In this document: positions 48,901 through 57,519 of the stretch, piece by piece | Numbering within the stretch: the stretch's first letter is position 1 | How the letters are laid out: each line of letters starts with the position of its first letter | Source: Rhynchopus sp. YZ270_cl-10 | Taxonomy: Eukaryota > Euglenozoa > Diplonemea > Diplonemida > Diplonemidae | Reading direction: 5' to 3' | Assembly (NCBI GenBank): GCA_964035575.1 | Contig: OZ037896.1 | Span: forward strand, 1-64,000 | DNA: 64,000 bases | Program-made: the position numbers and the translations under genes | Notes under the pieces: model-generated | Databases searched by the model: none | The model's input: only the letters and a program-made list of their open reading frames with translations | What the model was told of the DNA's origin: nothing

Positions 48901-50905
48901 TGTGAGCAGCATCACACTCGTCAATCTCGCAGGTTGCTGCTGTTCCGGTAGCAACAACACCGTTCTGACACATGCATATGTAATCCTTCAGGGAAGATCC
49001 GCTCTGGTTTGGATCGGAGCACGTCTGCAGCGTGGTCGAAGAGGAGCAAGGGTCAGACGCACACTCGTCTACAGGTGATAGTGGTGACGCTGTGTCTGGA
49101 ATGCTGGTCATCGGTGCAAAAGTTGGGGGCACTGCCTTTGGATTATTGGTCATCGGTGCAAACGTCGGGGACCTTGGTGTTGCTGTCATTGGCGTGTACG
49201 TGTTTGGTGCCAGGTTACAGTTCGCTTGGGCTCCTGTCGCAACAACACCGTTTGGACACGTGCAGGTGAAGTCATAAAGCGATGTCAGTGCGGTATCGGG
49301 ATCTCTGCAGGTCTGTCCTGCTCCACACGGCTTACTGTCGCACTCATCCGTAGAACACCTGGCAGGACCGTCCTTCTGTGTGATACTCGGATCCGATTTA
49401 CACGCACACACATAATCGTGCTGGGAGTTCTTCGCCTTATTTGGGTCCGTGCACGTTTGGTCAGCAAAACACTTGTTGTTAACGGCGTCACACTCATCAA
49501 TCTCACAGGTAGCTTTGACCCCCACTGACATCACACCGTTTGGACACGTGCAAGTAAAGTCATAAGTAGATGATGCAGTGGGAACTGGATCGGAGCAAGT
49601 TTGTCCCGACCCACACGGCTGCATATAACATTCGTCCTCACTACAGGTAGCAGGTGACCCCGTCGATACAATGCTCCTGTCAGCGTTGCACGTGCACACA
49701 AAGTCACCAACCTGGTTTGATGCCTTGTTCGGATCCTGACATGTTTGATCAGCAAAACATTTGTTGTGAGCAGCATCACACTCGTCAATCTCGCAGGTTG
49801 CTGCTGTTCCGGTAGCAACAACACCGTTCTGACACATGCATATGTAATCCTTCAGGGAAGATCCGCTCTGGTTTGGATCGGAGCACGTCTGCAGCGTGGT
49901 CGAAGAAGAGCAAGGGTCAGACGCACACTCGTCTACAGGTGATAGTGGTGACGCTGTGTCTGGAATGCTGGTCATCGGTGCAAACGTCGGGGACCTTGGT
50001 GTTGCTGTCATTGGAGTGTACGTCGTTCGTGACATTGGTGACGCTGTACTTGGAACGCTGGTCATCGGTGACAACGTAGGGGACCTTGGTGTTGCTGTCA
50101 TTGGCGTGTACGTGTTTGGTGCCAGGTTACAGTTCGCTTGGGCTCCTGTCGCAACAACACCGTTGGGACACGTGCAGGTGAAGTCTTTGAGAGATGTCAG
50201 TGCGGTATCGGGATCTCTGCAGGTCTGCCCCGCTCCACACGGTTTGCTGTCGCACTCATCCGTAGAACACCTGGCAGGACCGTCCTTCTGTGTGATACTC
50301 GGATCCGATTTACACGCACACACATAATCGTGCTGGGAGTTCTTCGCCTTATTTGGGTCCGTGCACGTTTGGTCAGCAGAACATGGACCGACGGCTACAT
50401 CACACTCGTCAATCTCACAGGTTGCTTTGACCCCCGTTGAAACCACACCGTTTGGACACGTGCAGGTGAAGTCATAAAGCGATGTCAGTGAGGTATCGGG
50501 ATCTCTGCAGGTCTGTCCTGCTCCACACGGTTTGCTGTCGCACTCATCCACAGCACACCTGGCAGGACCGTCCTTCTGTCTGATACTCGGATCCGATTTA
50601 CACGCACACACATAATCGTGCTGGGAGTACTTCGACTTATCTGGGTCCGTGCACGTTTGGTCAGCAAAACATTTGTTGTTAGCGGCGTCACACTCGTCAA
50701 TCTCGCAGGTTGCTGCTGTTCCGGTCGCAACAACACCGTTCTGACACGTGCACGTAAAGTCATAAAGGGAAGATCCGCTCTGGTTTGGATCGGAGCATGT
50801 CTGCAGCGTGGTCGAAGAGGAGCAAGGGTCAGACGCACACTCGTCCGCACAGATAACTGAAATGAATAAGTGCGAGAAACACAATAAAGTGACTAAAAGA
50901 CGCAT
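42950..50905 (-). CDS. Giant EGF-like, Pro/Thr-rich single-pass membrane protein
   Basis: A 2651-aa intronless frame. The first true ATG is at 50905 (MRLLVTLLCFSHLF), followed by a hydrophobic signal peptide ending near VICA; the longer frame upstream would need a GTG start. Then about 25 EGF-like modules of six cysteines, typically DECDSKPCGAGQTC...FTCTCPNG, with short TPMTATPRSP linkers. Residues about 1470-1745 are 14 repeats of 20 aa (APDTRVPAPVPTYPP), and about 1745-2475 are some 60 repeats of NTKETVAPTYPP, a likely O-glycosylated stalk. A membrane-proximal domain (VVVTVGEKWDKDMYMRLL) precedes one membrane helix (WWIWLLVGGGVLILGG) and a tail of about 45 aa ending ECLL. It is probably a surface adhesin or coat protein; no specific orthologue is recognised. 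Confidence 0.9.
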   Translation of the reverse strand: MRLLVTLLCFSHLFISVICADECASDPCSSSTTLQTCSDPNQSGSSLYDFTCTCQNGVVATGTAATCEIDECDAANNKCFADQTCTDPDKSKYSQHDYVCACKSDPSIRQKDGPARCAVDECDSKPCGAGQTCRDPDTSLTSLYDFTCTCPNGVVSTGVKATCEIDECDVAVGPCSADQTCTDPNKAKNSQHDYVCACKSDPSITQKDGPARCSTDECDSKPCGAGQTCRDPDTALTSLKDFTCTCPNGVVATGAQANCNLAPNTYTPMTATPRSPTLSPMTSVPSTASPMSRTTYTPMTATPRSPTFAPMTSIPDTASPLSPVDECASDPCSSSTTLQTCSDPNQSGSSLKDYICMCQNGVVATGTAATCEIDECDAAHNKCFADQTCQDPNKASNQVGDFVCTCNADRSIVSTGSPATCSEDECYMQPCGSGQTCSDPVPTASSTYDFTCTCPNGVMSVGVKATCEIDECDAVNNKCFADQTCTDPNKAKNSQHDYVCACKSDPSITQKDGPARCSTDECDSKPCGAGQTCRDPDTALTSLYDFTCTCPNGVVATGAQANCNLAPNTYTPMTATPRSPTFAPMTNNPKAVPPTFAPMTSIPDTASPLSPVDECASDPCSSSTTLQTCSDPNQSGSSLKDYICMCQNGVVATGTAATCEIDECDAAHNKCFADQTCQDPNKASNQVGDFVCTCNADRSIVSTGSPATCSEDECYMQPCGSGQTCSDPVPTASSTYDFTCTCPNGVMSVGVKATCEIDECDAVNNKCFADQTCTDPNKAKNSQHDYVCACKSDPSITQKDGPARCSTDECDSKPCGAGQTCRDPDTALTSLYDFTCTCPNGVVATGAQANCNLAPNTYTPMTATPRSPTFAPMTNNPKAVPPTFAPMTSIPDTASPLSPVDECASDPCSSSTTLQTCSDPNQSGSSLKDYICMCQNGVVATGTAATCEIDECDAAHNKCFADQTCQDPNKASNQVGDFVCTCNADRSIVSTGSPATCSEDECYMQPCGSGQTCSDPVPTASSTYDFTCTCPNGVMSVGVKATCEIDECDAVNNKCFADQTCTDPNKAKNSQHDYVCACKSDPSITQKDGPARCSTDECDSKPCGAGQTCRDPDTALTSLYDFTCTCPNGVVATGAQANCNLAPNTYTPMTATPRSPTFAPMTNNPKAVPPTFAPMTSIPDTASPLSPVDECASDPCSSSTTLQTCSDPNQSGSSLKDYICMCQNGVVATGTAATCEIDECDAAHNKCFADQTCQDPNKASNQVGDFVCTCNADRSIVSTGSPATCSEDECYMQPCGSGQTCSDPVPTASSTYDFTCTCPNGVMSVGVKATCEIDECDAVNNKCFADQTCTDPNKAKNSQHDYVCACKSDPSITQKDGPARCSTDECDSNPCGAGQTCRDPDTALTSLYDFTCTCPNGVVATGAQANCNLAPNTYTPMTPTPRTMSPSDTFGPMTGMPLATPYPPRRTSAPDTKVPAPVPTYPPSWRTSAPDTRVPAPVPTYPPSWRTSAPDTRVPAPVPTYPPSWRTSAPDTRVPAPVPTYPPSWRTSAPDTRVPAPVPTYPPSWRTSAPDTKVPAPVPTYPPSWRTSAPDTRVPAPVPTYPPSWRTSAPDTRVPAPVPTYPPSWRTSAPDTRVPAPVPTYPPSWRTSAPDTKVPAPVPTYPPSWRTSAPDTRVPAPVPTYPPSWRTSAPDTRVPAPVPTYPPSWRTSAPDTRVPAPVPTYPPSWRTSAPDTRVPAPVPTYPPNTKETVAPTYPPNTKETVAPTYPPNTKETVAPTYPPNTKETVAPTYPPNTKETVAPTYPPNTKETVAPTYPPNTKETVAPTYPPNTKETVAPTYPPNTKETVAPTYPPNTKETVAPTYPPNTKETVAPTYPPNTKETVAPTYPPNTKETVAPTYPPNTKETVAPTYPPNTKETVAPTYPPNTKETVAPTYPPNTKETVAPTYPPNTKETVAPTYPPNTKETVAPTYPPNTKETVAPTYPPNTKETVAPTYPPNTKETVAPTYPPNTKETVAPTYPPNTKETVAPTYPPNTKETVAPTYPPNTKETVAPTYPPNTKETVAPTYPPNTKETVAPTYPPNTKETVAPTYPPNTKETVAPTYPPNTKETVAPTYPPNTKETVAPTYPPNTKETVAPTYPPNTKETVAPTYPPNTKETVAPTYPPNTKETVAPTYPPNTKETVAPTYPPNTKETVAPTYPPNTKETVAPTYPPNTKETVAPTYPPNTKETVAPTYPPNTKETVAPTYPPNTKETVAPTYPPNTKETVAPTYPPNTKETVAPTYPPNTKETVAPTYPPNTKETVAPTYPPNTKETVAPTYPPNTKETVAPTYPPNTKETVAPTYPPNTKETVAPTYPPNTKETVAPTYPPNTKETVAPTYPPNTKETVAPTYPPNTKETVAPTYPPNTKETVAPTYPPNTKETVAPTYPPNTKETVAPTYPPNTKETVAPTYPPNTKETVAPTYPPNTKETAAPRDPPHAENVTTPSPETAKVVVTVGEKWDKDMYMRLLTARTGEKEEDIVMTIGPEVDGGRRSVETLFMGENGQNAADTWSTEVRDPDKDLTDAGVLGAGASDETEVPAEEDSDGTPWWIWLLVGGGVLILGGVAVGFVVWRMNGKKDNILMTEFMTFEELEVNELNDLSTQNFGKTEECLL
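43498..45680 (-). repeat. 36-bp coding minisatellite (NTKETVAPTYPP)
   Basis: About 60 tandem 36-bp units inside the EGF-like gene. Units fall into a few silent variants (TTCGGAGGG versus TTTGGCGGG, and GTG versus GTA before them) arranged in higher-order order, while the amino acids are constant. This shows selection or homogenisation at the protein level. Confidence 0.95.
45681..46520 (-). repeat. 60-bp coding minisatellite (APDTRVPAPVPTYPP)
   Basis: Fourteen tandem 60-bp units in frame in the same gene. Few variants occur (DTR versus DTK, and a T/A change at the serine-cysteine-free linker). The left-most units share GGCGGGTATGTTGGA with the neighbouring 36-bp units, so one array may have arisen from the other. 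Confidence 0.93.
46670..49950 (-). repeat. 864-bp coding repeats (five EGF-like modules each)
   Basis: Four blocks with an 864-bp period (equivalent points at 46693, 47557, 48421 and 49285). Each encodes five EGF-like modules plus a Thr/Pro linker. Blocks two and three look identical by eye; the first and last have a few differences (for example DSNPC versus DSKPC). The pattern implies recent unequal crossing-over or gene conversion. Confidence 0.93.
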
Positions 50906-51616
50906 GTTTGTGGATGTGCCAAAGATGGATTGACACACCGGGAGTGGAGTTTATGTTGGTGACCTGTGGAAGCGTGGTGAAGATTTTGCTATTGGTAAAA
51001 GTACATGTCATTTTCCCGGGCAGCCGAACGGCACGAAACGGTGCAGGGACTGGGTTGTCCGCGACAAATGACCCAGGGCTCACTCTTTTCTCTGGTCAAA
51101 AAACCGTTCCCTTTGAGGCAACACAATCTTAGACAGACATTTTGTAACAATGCCGAAGTGCAACAGTACCGACGTCGACAGTGACTGACGGATCAGCGTG
51201 GCTCGGTTGCAAACCCTTGCAAAGAACCCATTTAGGGTAGCAAAACCCACAAAACACTCACGCAGTTGACGTAGATGCATTCTGGTTTTTTGTTATGAAG
51301 GAAAAGTGTTTTGCCATAATATTATTATTTACAACCATTCTTTTTTCCACTGTGAGAAAAAGCGGTTTTGTACACTGCACTCCTACCATGCAACGGGGAA
51401 TTACTTTTTTGAGGTAAAAGCTGCCTTCGGTGATCACACAGATGGGAAATTTCGCTTCCAGGCTTGGAAAAGGTGATGCTGCTTTGCATTAATGTTGCAA
51501 TAGTTAACTGAGGTACAGGGCACAGCAGACACAAAGGAACGAAAACGTGGAACGTCCACATAACAAGAGGGTGGGGTGGGGAGGGGATGGGAGGGGGATC
51601 TTATTCTACTCTAACT
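50906..51616. other. Intergenic region between the EGF-like and PH-like genes
   Basis: No gene or repeat recognised. It should contain the 5' leader of the EGF-like gene and the 3' UTR of the PH-like gene. On the minus strand CTTCCACAG near 50967-50975 is a possible splice acceptor about 60 bases upstream of the EGF-like ATG. G-rich DNA lies at 51570-51600. Confidence 0.5.
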
Positions 51617-52426
51617 CTATGGAAACCGCAGAGGGGGTATCGTGCTTGGGAGGGGGTCGATGTGAGATTCTATGAACGCGTGACGCAGCCGTGACGTGGC
51701 CGGTGTGTATGTATGCTGTCGCACTGTCGCCCCGTTGCATTCGCGACTATCGTGCTGCTTCGGCAACGGCGTCGCACAGGGCATGGGTGAGGTGGCTGTG
51801 TCCTGAAACGGGAAGACAATGGGCGACAGTGCGTTGTCTATGAAGGTACGGTGCACCGTTGGGGATGGCGGCTCATCCGCACTGCTCTCGTGTGCAAGCT
51901 CCGCGACCGGGAGAGGTGGCGTGACGCAGCCCTCGGGATGTGCGGTGCTTTGCGAGGGCTGCTCGTGGGCCTCGTGGCTGTGGCGGTGCAGAACTTTCAC
52001 TGAGGGGAGGGAGTTGCCTATTGCGAGACAGAACTGATGCGCTTTGACACTGCTGTTGAATGTAACGGAGCATACCGTGCCTGGGCCGTCTCCTTTGTGT
52101 CCGTTTACAACCACAGTCCTGTCCTCACTCACATTGACCGGGAGCAGTAGCTCCGTGACATTGCCGATGTGGAACCGAAGGGCGCGGTCCTGTCTGTACT
52201 CCTTGTCGGGGTAGGGCACCATGTACAGTGCTGAAGGCGTCACAATGCACAGCCGTCGCCGCCACGACCCGTCCATGCACCACACCTCGTCGCTAAAGCT
52301 GATGTACACGTCACCAAAGCTGCGCACAAAGGTGCGCAACTTTGCTACAGCCCTGCCGACAACACCGTGTGCCTGCACATCTTCTTTTCCCACACACAGG
52401 TGGTCAAGCGGTGTGTTCCCATCCAT
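51617..52426 (-). CDS. PH/TH1-like domain protein (269 aa, possibly a 3' exon)
   Basis: Residues about 35-145 (FGDVYISFSDEVWCMDGSWR, RLCIVTPSALYMV, FHIGNVTELLLP, VCSVTFNSSVKAHQFCLAIG) have the strand pattern of a pleckstrin-homology or myosin-tail TH1 fold, which usually binds phosphoinositides. The C-terminal approx. 110 residues are Pro/Ser/His-rich and look disordered. The ATG at 52426 lies only 4 bases from a TACAG acceptor-like site. The frame stays open through that site, and LMDGNTPLDHLC resembles the start of an ankyrin repeat. So either trans-splicing places the leader here, or this is the last exon of a longer ankyrin-PH protein whose other exons I could not find. Domain call by eye. 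Confidence 0.6.
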   Translation of the reverse strand: MDGNTPLDHLCVGKEDVQAHGVVGRAVAKLRTFVRSFGDVYISFSDEVWCMDGSWRRRLCIVTPSALYMVPYPDKEYRQDRALRFHIGNVTELLLPVNVSEDRTVVVNGHKGDGPGTVCSVTFNSSVKAHQFCLAIGNSLPSVKVLHRHSHEAHEQPSQSTAHPEGCVTPPLPVAELAHESSADEPPSPTVHRTFIDNALSPIVFPFQDTATSPMPCATPLPKQHDSRECNGATVRQHTYTPATSRLRHAFIESHIDPLPSTIPPLRFP

Positions 52427-54369
52427 CAGCCTGTATTAAGGGGAATGAGTATTTTGGGTGTTTTTCACCCTGTGGTGAGGGGTGGGGTGTGTGGGTGGCA
52501 CTCATCTCTAAGTAAAAACCATTAGATTATACTTTCAGTTCACAGAATTGAAAGTATTTGAGAGGGTCAACACATGCACCCTTTCTTTTATAAACTAAAA
52601 GACCAAGGTTTTTTTAGAATTAATTGTGAGTAACAATGGTCGCAGATCTATGACAGATGCCTTTTTTATTAATGAGTGGGAATTATGATAAGTGGAAGGA
52701 GCGGGGGTGGCAAGAAGTGGCGGGGCTAGACTTTTGCATTACTAATTTCAGGGTAGATCCTTATTTTCGCTAAAAACGCTAAAAATCCCAGATTTATTTT
52801 CGTTTTTTTCCTTTTTTCTCTCCCGTTTTTGAAATTTTTCCGCGCAGGCCTGACGCTAACTTTCAGGTTTTTGGGAAATCGTGGGGGTTGATGATTTGTC
52901 CGCTCGCGCAGCGAGCGGAAAAATTGAGTGACGGTCTAAAAAAAAAAATCTAACAAGCAGGTTGGTACTGTACTGAGGCAGAATAGTGGTGTTTTTTTAC
53001 ACATCTCAGCTGTCGTAGAACTAAACCCCAGGGGATAATATAGGTTTTGGGGGTTTTCTCTGAAACTCGGTCGAGCCCAACCCAGCTCGTTAGGGCCTCC
53101 GGCGGAATGTGAGAATTGCTCGGTTATCCTACTGCGGAGTTCGGCACTGCATTGATATTTGCACCAGGCACGCGCAGTGACAGTATATTTACAAAAAGAA
53201 ACGGCGGTCGTGGCACCCATGGCGAAGCCACGGTACACAACATTTCTGAAAATGTTGCCATAAAACGGCACTGTCGTTGGTAATTTTCAACAGTTACCGT
53301 AAATTTTACTTCCAGATTTTGCTGAAACGAAAGTTTCTGGCGAAGCCACGGTACGCAACATTTCAAAAAATTGCGCTCAAAATTGTACATTTTTACTGCC
53401 AAACAGGGCTGCAAGCTGCGCCGCAGGCGCACGGTACGCTACTTTTATTATTTCGCATGCTTCTTTTTCCTTCGGCATTTGAACAATTAAATCACATTCT
53501 GGCTGTGACCCTTGTCGGACACTGCGCCCTCTGACAAGGGTAATACTTTCTAGAAACATTCTGAAAAGTGGTAGTGCCCGGCATTAGCAAGAAAATTTTC
53601 AAAATTAAATAGGCACCAGCAGTTTGGGTAGGCGAGACCGCATTGGGTGAACCTCCGCGAGCGCAGCGAGCGGAAATTTTTTTTCGCAGTTTTTGGGCAA
53701 AGTTCAAAATCCCACCAAAAATGAAGTGGGGATTTTCGACAACAATACTGGGGCCCTATGGGTTTTTGGATTTTGGCCTAACAGTGTTGTGTTTCTGCCT
53801 TGGTCCGGTTGAAGTCTTTATTACTGGATCTATCGTACAGGTGACCCACACCTGACCTTTAACACACACGCACTTCTTCGAAACCTCCACCCTCAGCACC
53901 AACCCTTTTACAATGGTCCGCTTTGCGGGTTTGTGGACATAGTAATTGTGTTCTTCAACAATATGCTTCAAAATTGTCTTATGCAAGGTGACACTGACTC
54001 ATTGGTCCTTGTCTTATGAAGTGAAGACAAATATTAAAGGGGCATTGGCGGCCGAAGGCCAGCCAAAAAAACGGTAGCGAACTTTTACTTTTTTTCCTTT
54101 TGGTTTTCCCCTTATTTTGACTTTCCGGATCGATTGCGGACCGTGGTGGTGCCACTCTGTGGCTGGAAATTAGTAGGTAACCAAAAAAATGGGCCAGAGA
54201 AAAAAGGAAAAAAAAAAAGGAAAAAAAAATAAAAAATCTCGAATCCTTATTTTCACTTTCGCTAAGGATCTACCCTGACTAATTTTGTTGTTTTTTTTTT
54301 TTTTTTTTTTTGTTCTCCCCCCTCCCAGGACAACAGTTTTCAATGTTTTGACATTTTCTGCATGGTGAG
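52427..54369. other. Intergenic region rich in GNA-loop hairpins
   Basis: No gene recognised. 52470-52620 carries a diverged family A right end (GTGTGGGTGGCACTCATCTC... CCAAGGTTTTTTTAG). Hairpins: 52899-52919 (perfect 9-bp stem TCCGCTCGC, loop GCA), 53220-53230 and 53338-53348 (TGGC, loop GAA), 53417-53431 (TGCGCC, loop GCA), 53654-53674 (TCCGC stem with tandem G.A, loop GCA) and 54044-54066 (9-bp stem with a bulge, loop GAA). Three are followed at once by ACGGTAC. Long pyrimidine/purine and T runs occur at 54195-54320. One octamer (GCGGGTTTG) lies near 53924-53936. Confidence 0.65.
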
Positions 54370-56259
54370 TCACTCTGGAAAGCCATGGCGCGACACGTAC
54401 TCACTCCACTGTATGTCGTGATGCTGGCTCACGTGTCGCCTCAGCACATCTGCAGATGCAAACACCTCCCCTGCCTGCTCAGGTGCACACTCATGACACG
54501 ACTGCACAGCAGGTGCAGGTGTGTCCTCTCGCGCCCTTTTCTTCGTCGCCACTTCTGCTTCTTCTTCTTCCTCCACCTCCTCTGCAGACTCCGCTCCGCT
54601 CTCCTCTTCCACTGCGCCGTACTTCACAAGCTCCTTCGTGATGTCCTCCCGTGTGACGTATTCCAGCAGCCTGCTCCCATCAGCACACCTGCGCGTTGCG
54701 TCCGCACCCGCCTTCAGGAGCATTTTCACCAGAGATATTTCGCCTTGCATCACAGCCTCCTCCAGGGCACACAGCGTCCCGCCTCCTACCGCCGCTCCAG
54801 CCCCTAGCAGGATGTAACACAGTGCAATCTTTTTAGATTGCACTGCGTGCGCAAGACATGTTCGCCCTTCGTCGTCAACGGCAGAGAGGTCAGGGCTCCT
54901 TGCGAGAAGCAGCAATAGCGCTTCTTGCTTGCCGAGGCTTGCGGCCAGCATGGTGGGGGTGATGCCCTCTGCGGCGTTGGCGGCGTTCACGTCGACACGG
55001 CTGTATTGCAGCACAGACTCGAGGTGGCACGGCTTCCTGTCATCGATGGCCAGCTCAAGAAGGGTGCGTCTGTTTGAAATGTTCGGATCAACGCGTCCAT
55101 CCTGGAGTAATAACTCCACCACATCCCAGCGACCCCTCCTTGCGGGCCGGGTGAGAAGGGAGTCCCCTTCAGCATCCAGCACGTGCACGTCTGCGCCAAG
55201 CTCCATGAGGCGGGGCAAAGCGGTCCGGTACTTCGTGGCCGCTTCCATCAGTAGCGTATGACCCGCCCCAGTGCCAACTGCGTCGATGTCGAGTCCACAG
55301 GAGAGCAGCGCAGCTGCCGTCTTCTTCCATCCGGGGTGGTGCAGGTTGTAGCGTAAGATGCCCCACCCTTCTGCGTCCTGTGCATTCACATCGGCACCCT
55401 TACCCACGAGCAAATGAACTGTCGCGGGTGTGATGGGGTACCGGAGACGGGCGAAGATGTCCTCGTCGGGCACAACACCATGTGCAAACAGCGCCCCAAG
55501 GAAGATTTCCAGAGACGGTGCTGGGCGGAGCACCGTGGTGCGGTTCCAGCCGATGGTGGCATCCAAGACATTCGCAACACAGTACTCTGCTGCAACACTG
55601 GGAGACACAGCAATACTGTCCTCTGCGTTTACTTCAGCCCTCAAGACAGCTCTGACTAACCTGTATGCAAAGAGACGAAGCACCGGCAGGTCATCTTGCA
55701 GCACTCCGGGAAGCCAGTCAGGGAAGGGGTACGGACACTGGTACATGGACGTCGCCGAGAACGTGAGTCCGTTCGCCTTCATCGCCGCAAACGCGTCTGG
55801 GTGTTGCAAGGCGTGCTTCACGCACTGCTGGTGGTACCCTTCTCCAGGGTAGGCTGCTACGAACAAGCCTGCCTTGTTGTAGTCGCCCTCGTCCACCGCC
55901 TTCCGCACACACTGCGAAAGCAGTTCACCCTTCTTAGGGGTCACATGCCTTTTTCGCCGCGCGCACCAGGAGGATATCTCTTGGTCGCACTGTGGGGCAC
56001 CCAGCGCGTTGAGCCGCAAGCGTGCCAGCACCTGCGGCCACACCACAGCCTCCACACAACACCCTGCAGTGAGACGTGCCACCCCGTCGTCGTCGTCAAT
56101 CAGCACATTATCCGGCAGCAGGTGCACGTCAAACCGTTCCCCGATGGTCGGGAAGTGCTGCGCAGCAACAGCCCCGACAGCAGCACGCAGTGTCTCCAGG
56201 CACGCCCCAAAGTACTCATGCGGCGCGTCCACCAGACCGTACCGTATTGTTATGTCCAT
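54370..56259 (-). CDS. Ankyrin-repeat protein with C-terminal zinc-finger-like motif
   Basis: 629 aa from the ATG at 56259 (MDITIRYGLVDAPHEY). The frame is open further upstream, but the extension is low-complexity, and CCTGACACAG, a good splice acceptor, ends about 9 bases before this ATG. Residues 1-75 resemble a beta-grasp/ubiquitin-like fold (weak). From about 280 to 570 there are some seven ankyrin repeats (GADVNAQDAEGWGILRYNL, GADVHVLDAEGDSLLTR, EGITPTMLAASLGKQEALLL, DDEGRTCLAHAV, LLKAGADATRRCADG). An acidic run (EEVEEEEEAEV), a KKRARED nuclear-localisation-like motif and CHEC...HVSQHH, a C2H2-like finger with a long loop, follow. Such architecture suggests a nuclear scaffold. No orthologue recognised. 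Confidence 0.85.
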   Translation of the reverse strand: MDITIRYGLVDAPHEYFGACLETLRAAVGAVAAQHFPTIGERFDVHLLPDNVLIDDDDGVARLTAGCCVEAVVWPQVLARLRLNALGAPQCDQEISSWCARRKRHVTPKKGELLSQCVRKAVDEGDYNKAGLFVAAYPGEGYHQQCVKHALQHPDAFAAMKANGLTFSATSMYQCPYPFPDWLPGVLQDDLPVLRLFAYRLVRAVLRAEVNAEDSIAVSPSVAAEYCVANVLDATIGWNRTTVLRPAPSLEIFLGALFAHGVVPDEDIFARLRYPITPATVHLLVGKGADVNAQDAEGWGILRYNLHHPGWKKTAAALLSCGLDIDAVGTGAGHTLLMEAATKYRTALPRLMELGADVHVLDAEGDSLLTRPARRGRWDVVELLLQDGRVDPNISNRRTLLELAIDDRKPCHLESVLQYSRVDVNAANAAEGITPTMLAASLGKQEALLLLLARSPDLSAVDDEGRTCLAHAVQSKKIALCYILLGAGAAVGGGTLCALEEAVMQGEISLVKMLLKAGADATRRCADGSRLLEYVTREDITKELVKYGAVEEESGAESAEEVEEEEEAEVATKKRAREDTPAPAVQSCHECAPEQAGEVFASADVLRRHVSQHHDIQWSEYVSRHGFPE

Positions 56260-56377
56260 AGGGCGTTGCTGTGTCAGGAAGAAGAAGCAAATAACACCTA
56301 GGAAGTGCACGTGTGTGTGTCTGTGTGTGTGTTTGATAACTAGTAGGGGTAATTCTTGCTCAGAATATGGCCCCAAA

Positions 56378-56378
<1 letters not shown>
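56260..56378. promoter_or_regulatory. Leader of the ankyrin gene with splice-acceptor-like tract
   Basis: On the minus strand TTGCTTCTTCTTCCTGACACAG ends at 56269, close to the ATG. A pyrimidine tract plus AG so near the start codon is the usual layout of a spliced-leader acceptor in Euglenozoa, or of the end of a 5'-UTR intron in other eukaryotes. Confidence 0.45.
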
Positions 56379-56438
<60 letters not shown>

Positions 56439-56658
56439 GGTCTCTTTAGGATAAAATATGGGGGGAAAGGTCTTTTTTGGTTAATAGCGCCGAAAAAACG
56501 GCAGCGAGGTATGTGGTCATGAGGGCGAGACTGGGGAAACACAAAAAAAAAATATATCCATAGCGAAAAAGGGGGAGGGGGAAAAGACTTTCTTATTCGC
56601 GACATATTTTATCCTAGAGACCCCCCTGGCGTAGCAAAGCTACTTAAACAAGTTTACA

Positions 56659-56743
<85 letters not shown>

Positions 56744-57084
56744 GGTCTCTTTAGGATAAAATATGGGGGGAAAGGTCTTTTTTGGTTAATAGCGCCGAAA
56801 AAACGGCAGCGAGGTATGTGGTCATGAGGGCGAGACTGGGGAAACACAACACAAAATACTGATGAAGGTGGTGGTGAGATTTCCCCGTAACGTCCTCAAC
56901 CAACCTTGCCGAAGCAAGTGGTAAGCAATAACAACAAAAGGGCACGTAGCAATAGAGAAATGGTACGCGCAAAAAAAATATATCCATAGCGAAAAAGGGG
57001 GAGGGGGAAAAGACTTTCTTATTCGCGACATATTTTATCCTAGAGACCCCCCTGGCGTAGCAAAGCTACTTAAACAAGTTTACA

Positions 57085-57167
<83 letters not shown>

Positions 57168-57519
57168 GGTCTCTTTAGGATAAAATATGGGGGGAAAGGT
57201 CTTTTTTGGTTAATAGCGCCGAAAAAACGGCAGCGAGGTATGTGGTCATGAGGGCGAGACTGGGGAAACACAACACAAAATACTGATGAAGGTGGTGGTG
57301 AGATTTCCCCGTAACGTCCTCAACCAACCTTGCCGAAGCAAGTGGTAAGCAATAACAACAAAAGGGCACGTAGCAATAGAGAAATGGTACGCGCAAAAAA
57401 AAAAAAAAAAATATATATCCATAGCGAAAAAGGGGGAGGGGGAAAAGACTTTCTTATTCGCGACATATTTTATCCTAGAGACCCCCCTGGCGTAGCAAAG
57501 CTACTTAAACAAGTTTACA

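Noticed and set aside
50906-50938. Upstream start of the EGF-like protein at 50938
   Set aside because: The codon there is GTG; the ATG at 50905 begins a good signal peptide.
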